This document shows, in pieces, positions 60,970 to 64,000 of a DNA stretch of 64,000 bases (positions are counted from its first letter, which is position 1; every line of letters begins with the position of its first letter). The DNA is from Jonquetella anthropi DSM 22815 (GTDB lineage: Bacteria > Synergistota > Synergistia > Synergistales > Dethiosulfovibrionaceae), in the NCBI RefSeq assembly GCF_000237805.1, contig NZ_CM001376.1:318292-382291 (forward strand), read 5' to 3'. The translations under genes were made by a program, and so were the position numbers. A model generated the notes under the pieces. It had not been told where the DNA came from. It saw nothing but the letters and a program-made list of their open reading frames with translations, and ran no database searches.

Positions 60970-61820
60970 GAAAGCTCAAGGACAAGGCGGCGACGATCCT
61001 CTTCTGGGGAATTGCCCTGACGTTTATCCTACTGGCGGTTGGCATCCTTGCGTTCATTCTCCAAAGAGGCTGGTCGGCGCTCTCGTGGGAGTTTCTGACC
61101 GAAAAGCCGCGGAACTCCATGACGGCCGGCGGTATTTTGACGCCCATCGTCGGGACGGTTGAGCTGGTCGTGCTTTCCATGGCGTTCGCCCTGCCGATCG
61201 GCGTCGCAACCGGGCTCTTTTTCGCCGAGTACGCCAAGCCGGGGCCGTTCGTCAGCGCGCTGCGGACCGCTATCCGGTGTCTGGCCGGCGTTCCGTCGGT
61301 GGTCTTCGGGCTCTTCGGGCTGGAGCTGTTCGTCATCCTGTGCCATTTTGGCCCCAGCCTGCTGTCCGCGTCCCTCACGCTGGCATGTCTCAGCCTGCCG
61401 CTGCTGGTCACGTCGTCCGAGCAGGCGTTCAGGGCGGTTCCTCAGGACGAACGGCTGGCGTCATACGCGCTCGGCGCGGGCAAGTGGCACACCATTTGGC
61501 ACGTCGTTTTCCCGTCGTCCGTGCCGTCGATCATCACCGGGGCGATTCTCGCCCTCGGACGAGTTGCCGGCGAGACGGCGCCGATCATTTTCACCGGCGC
61601 GGCGTTTTTCGTGCCTCACCTGACCGCCAGCCTGTTCGATCAGGTGATGGCCTTGCCGTATCACGTGATGGTCTTGGCGACGGCCGGAACGGATATCTCC
61701 GGGACGCGCCACATACAATACGGGACGGTGGTCGTGCTGCTCGTGCTCGTCATGTCCCTGTGCCTGACAGGTATTTTGGCCCGCAACCGTCTCAGCCGGA
61801 AGCGCCGGCGCGGGGCGTAA
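60966..61820 (+). CDS. pstA: Phosphate ABC transporter permease PstA
   Basis: A 284-aa inner-membrane permease. 'GGILTPIVGTVELVVLSMAFALPIGVATGLFFAEYA', 'LAGVPSVVFGLFGLELFV', and the coupling loop 'EQAFRAVPQDERLASYALGAGKWHTIWHVVFP' are PstA text. 'GETAPIIFTGAAFF' near the end is a PstA marker. It is translationally coupled to pstC by an ATGA overlap. Confidence 0.94.
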   Translation: MRKLKDKAATILFWGIALTFILLAVGILAFILQRGWSALSWEFLTEKPRNSMTAGGILTPIVGTVELVVLSMAFALPIGVATGLFFAEYAKPGPFVSALRTAIRCLAGVPSVVFGLFGLELFVILCHFGPSLLSASLTLACLSLPLLVTSSEQAFRAVPQDERLASYALGAGKWHTIWHVVFPSSVPSIITGAILALGRVAGETAPIIFTGAAFFVPHLTASLFDQVMALPYHVMVLATAGTDISGTRHIQYGTVVVLLVLVMSLCLTGILARNRLSRKRRRGA

Positions 61821-61844
61821 GCGGAAAAGGAGGACGCGCGAAAA

Positions 61845-62621
61845 ATGTCAGAGCAATTCGGCGGTCAGCCGTCTAAAATAGAAGCGAAAAAATTAGACCT
61901 ATTTTACGGGACGAAGCAGGCGCTCCATTCCATCTGCATGTCGGTGCCTACGGGCGGGATCACCGCTCTGATTGGCCCGTCGGGGTGCGGCAAGAGCACC
62001 TTTCTTCGGTGCCTCAACCGAATGAACGACTTCATCCCGTCGGTGCGGATCACCGGGCTCTGCACCATCGACGGGCAGGATATTTATGCGTCCGACGTGG
62101 ACCCGAACGACCTGCGGCGTCGGGTTGGCATGGTGTTTCAGAAGCCCAACCCGTTTCCCATGTCGGTGTACGACAACATCGCCTACGGCCCCCGGCTTCA
62201 GGGCAAGCGGAGCCGCTCGGAGCTCGACGAGATCGTTGAGCGCAGCTTGAGGGGCGCGGCCCTGTGGGACGAGGTCAAAGACGGGCTTCGGTCGTCAGGT
62301 CTAGGGCTGTCGGGCGGGCAGCAGCAGCGGCTGTGCATCGCCCGAGCAATCGCGACGAATCCGGAAGTGCTCCTGATGGACGAGCCGACCAGCGCCCTTG
62401 ACCCGATGGCGACGCAGAGAATTGAAGAGCTTTGCCGGACGCTGCGGGAGCGGTACACCGTGGTCATCGTTACCCACAACATGCAGCAGGCGGCCCGCAT
62501 TTCCGATATGACGGCGTTTTTCATGCTGGGCGAGCTGGTGGAGTTTGGGCCGACGACGAAGCTCTTTACCTCTCCGGTGGATCCCCGGACAGGGGACTAC
62601 ATTACCGGCAGATTCGGCTAA
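61845..62621 (+). CDS. pstB: Phosphate ABC transporter ATP-binding protein
   Basis: A 258-aa ATPase. Walker A 'GPSGCGKS' (44-51), PstB-specific '[12 protein letters not shown]' and '[26 protein letters not shown]', signature '[16 protein letters not shown]', Walker B '[13 protein letters not shown]', switch His in '[18 protein letters not shown]'. The start follows AAAAGGAGGACG. It powers phosphate uptake through PstCA. Confidence 0.96.
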   Translation: MSEQFGGQPSKIEAKKLDLFYGTKQALHSICMSVPTGGITALIGPSGCGKSTFLRCLNRMNDFIPSVRITGLCTIDGQDIYASDVDPNDLRRRVGMVFQKPNPFPMSVYDNIAYGPRLQGKRSRSELDEIVERSLRGAALWDEVKDGLRSSGLGLSGGQQQRLCIARAIATNPEVLLMDEPTSALDPMATQRIEELCRTLRERYTVVIVTHNMQQAARISDMTAFFMLGELVEFGPTTKLFTSPVDPRTGDYITGRFG

Positions 62622-62663
62622 ACTAAAGAGGACCTCACGTCCCGTTCGGAGGAGATGAACGCG

Positions 62664-63365
62664 ATGAACGAAAATTGGCTTGAGGAAAACAAAAGACCGG
62701 CGGACGTCTACCGGGCTCTTGAAAATCAGCTCACCCGGTTGGCTTCGATGGTGAGCTTGGCGGTAACTCGGTCTATTTGGTCGCTGGCGGAGCGGAACGC
62801 CGAGGCGGCCCGGCAGGTCATCGCCGGCGAAGAGGCTGTTGATCTGCTGGCCGACGAGATCAACGACGTCTGCCTGAACGCGATCGCCCGCTTTCAGCCG
62901 CTGGGCGCGGACCTGCGGCTCGTCACGTCGGCCATGCTGATGGCCCGCGACTTGGAGCGGCTCGGCGATTACGGCGAAAACGCGGCAAAGGACACCTTGA
63001 AGCTGTTGAATCAGCCGGTGCTCAAGCCGATCATCGACCTGCCCCGAATGGCCGGCCTTGTCGCCTCCATGCTCGACCGGGCGATGAAAGCCCTGGCAAA
63101 TCGGGACGGCGACGAGGCCATGGCTGTTTTCGCCATGGACGACCAAGTGGACGACTTGGAACACGCCATTTTGATTGAACTGGCGTCCATCATGGCTCAG
63201 CGGCCCGAGACCCTCGAACAGTCGAGCCGGCTGATGGAAGTGACCCGCATGGTCGAGCGGGCCGGGGACCACTGCACCAACGTGGCTGAACACGTGTGCT
63301 ACATCGTGACCGGCCACCGGGTCAGGGCTTCGGAGCACCGCCGGCCCCGGGAGCTGAGAAGCTGA
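62664..63365 (+). CDS. phoU: Phosphate signalling protein PhoU
   Basis: A 233-aa all-helical protein made of two three-helix PhoU repeats with the acidic metal motifs 'EEAVDLLADEIND' / 'MARDLERLGDYGENAAKD' and 'DDQVDDLEHAIL' / 'RMVERAGDHCTNVAEHVCYIV'. It couples PstSCAB to the PhoR/PhoB two-component system and represses the regulon when phosphate is plentiful. An ATG at 62655 lies only two bases from GGAGG, so the ATG at 62664 (11 bases) is preferred. It lies 28 bp before the response-regulator gene. Confidence 0.93.
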   Translation: MNENWLEENKRPADVYRALENQLTRLASMVSLAVTRSIWSLAERNAEAARQVIAGEEAVDLLADEINDVCLNAIARFQPLGADLRLVTSAMLMARDLERLGDYGENAAKDTLKLLNQPVLKPIIDLPRMAGLVASMLDRAMKALANRDGDEAMAVFAMDDQVDDLEHAILIELASIMAQRPETLEQSSRLMEVTRMVERAGDHCTNVAEHVCYIVTGHRVRASEHRRPRELRS

Positions 63366-63393
63366 CCGAAGGCGGCGCAGAAAGGAGCAGGCC

Positions 63394-64000
63394 GTGAGCA
63401 GAGCGCATATTCTGGTGATAGAAGACGAGGCGCCGATCGCCGACATTCTCGTCCAGGCGCTGAAACGTTCTGGGTACGAGGCCAGCTGGGCGGGGGACGG
63501 CGACACCGGGCTTGAACTCATCATGACCGGCCGGCCTGACCTTGTGCTGTTGGACCTCATGCTTCCCGGCCTGGAGGGCTGGGAAGTCTGCCGTCGAATG
63601 CGCCAAGCGCCGGAGACCCGCGACACGCCGGTCATCATGGTGACGGCCCGGCGGGACGAATCGGAAGCGGTAGCTGGACTGGCGGCCGGAGCGGACGACT
63701 ACATCAGAAAGCCCTTCTCTCTGGCCGAGCTGATGGCGCGGGTCGAAGCCCAGCTTCGCCGCCGCAGCATGGCGCGGCAGGACGCCGAGGAGACGAAGGA
63801 CGAGCGGATCGTCCTCGATCAGGAGACCGGCGTCGTGCGGATCGACGGCTGGGAAGCCGAGCTGAGCCCGACGGAGTTCCAGATCCTTGAACTTTTGGCC
63901 AGCCGTCCGGGTCGGCCCGTTTCCCGCGACAGGATCACCGCCGTCGTCTGGGGACTTGACCCGGCGGAAAGCCGGGCGCTTGACACTCACCTGTCCCGGT
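63394..64000 (+). CDS. phoB: OmpR/PhoB-family response regulator (cut off by window end)
   Basis: At least 202 residues are readable with no stop before the window ends. Receiver domain: E10-D11, phospho-acceptor D54 in 'VLLDLMLPGLEGW', T84 region in 'IMVTARRDE', K106 in 'YIRKPFSLAELMARV'. Linker, then a winged-helix DNA-binding domain ('ELSPTEFQILELLASRPGRPVSRDRI', 'RALDTHLSR'). It begins at GTG 63394 with AAAGGAGCAG before it. As it follows pstSCAB-phoU it is most likely PhoB, which binds the Pho box at 59061. A PhoR kinase gene probably follows outside the window. Confidence 0.92.
   Translation, partial: MSRAHILVIEDEAPIADILVQALKRSGYEASWAGDGDTGLELIMTGRPDLVLLDLMLPGLEGWEVCRRMRQAPETRDTPVIMVTARRDESEAVAGLAAGADDYIRKPFSLAELMARVEAQLRRRSMARQDAEETKDERIVLDQETGVVRIDGWEAELSPTEFQILELLASRPGRPVSRDRITAVVWGLDPAESRALDTHLSR

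Overview
The window is GC-rich chromosomal DNA from an obligately or mainly anaerobic, diderm bacterium. The envelope evidence is a giant YadA-type trimeric autotransporter, an RND efflux pump, a TRAP transporter and a bifunctional peptidoglycan synthase. The physiology evidence is a flavodiiron protein, a malic enzyme and a B12 riboswitch. The overall style is compatible with a host-associated member of Synergistota, but no marker in the window proves this. The 16S gene is outside the window.

Layout. 1-450: 3' end of a 23S rRNA gene, then 5S and a terminator. 450-4850: mostly gene-free DNA built of degenerate GC-rich repeats around one small flavin-binding protein gene, ending in the promoter and long leader of the autotransporter. 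4853-15565: trimeric autotransporter of about 3570 aa with a coiled-coil tail after its membrane anchor. 15.6-17.8 kb (minus): FGGY sugar kinase and nicotinamidase. 17.9-24.7 kb (plus): a tightly overlapping run of flavoprotein, coiled-coil protein, ABC-F ATPase, FKBP isomerase, D-serine dehydratase and a folate-type ECF S component. 24.75-25.4 kb: a second, unrelated family of about seven degenerate repeats. 25.5-31.9 kb (plus): a GntR-regulated catabolic operon (GntR, metal-site-less M24 protein, DUF2848 protein, nitrilase-type amidase, TRAP transporter PQM). 31.9-34.4 kb (minus): ArsR regulator and Zn/Cd-type P-type ATPase. 34.5-40.9 kb (plus): RND adaptor and permease overlapping a penicillin-binding protein 1C. 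41.0-45.0 kb: AEC carrier, then a B12-riboswitch-controlled corrinoid ABC importer. 45.0-50.7 kb (minus): three SPFH (HflK/HflC) proteins with a second metal-type P-ATPase. 50.9-57.2 kb (minus): malic enzyme, UPF0182 membrane protein, MFS exporter and a secreted lipid-binding-like protein. 57.3-59.0 kb: RidA and flavodiiron FprA. 59.06-64.0 kb (plus): Pho box and pstSCAB-phoU-phoB, with phoB running off the end.

The most system-like regions are the 25.5-31.9 kb operon, which looks like uptake and hydrolysis of an unidentified acidic amide or lactam-type compound, the SPFH trio with its P-type ATPase, and the two decayed repeat fields. Regulation is unusually legible: sigma70-type promoters, a palindromic GntR operator, an ArsR operator, a B12 riboswitch and a Pho box can all be read directly. 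No insertion sequence, prophage, CRISPR array or tRNA gene was seen.
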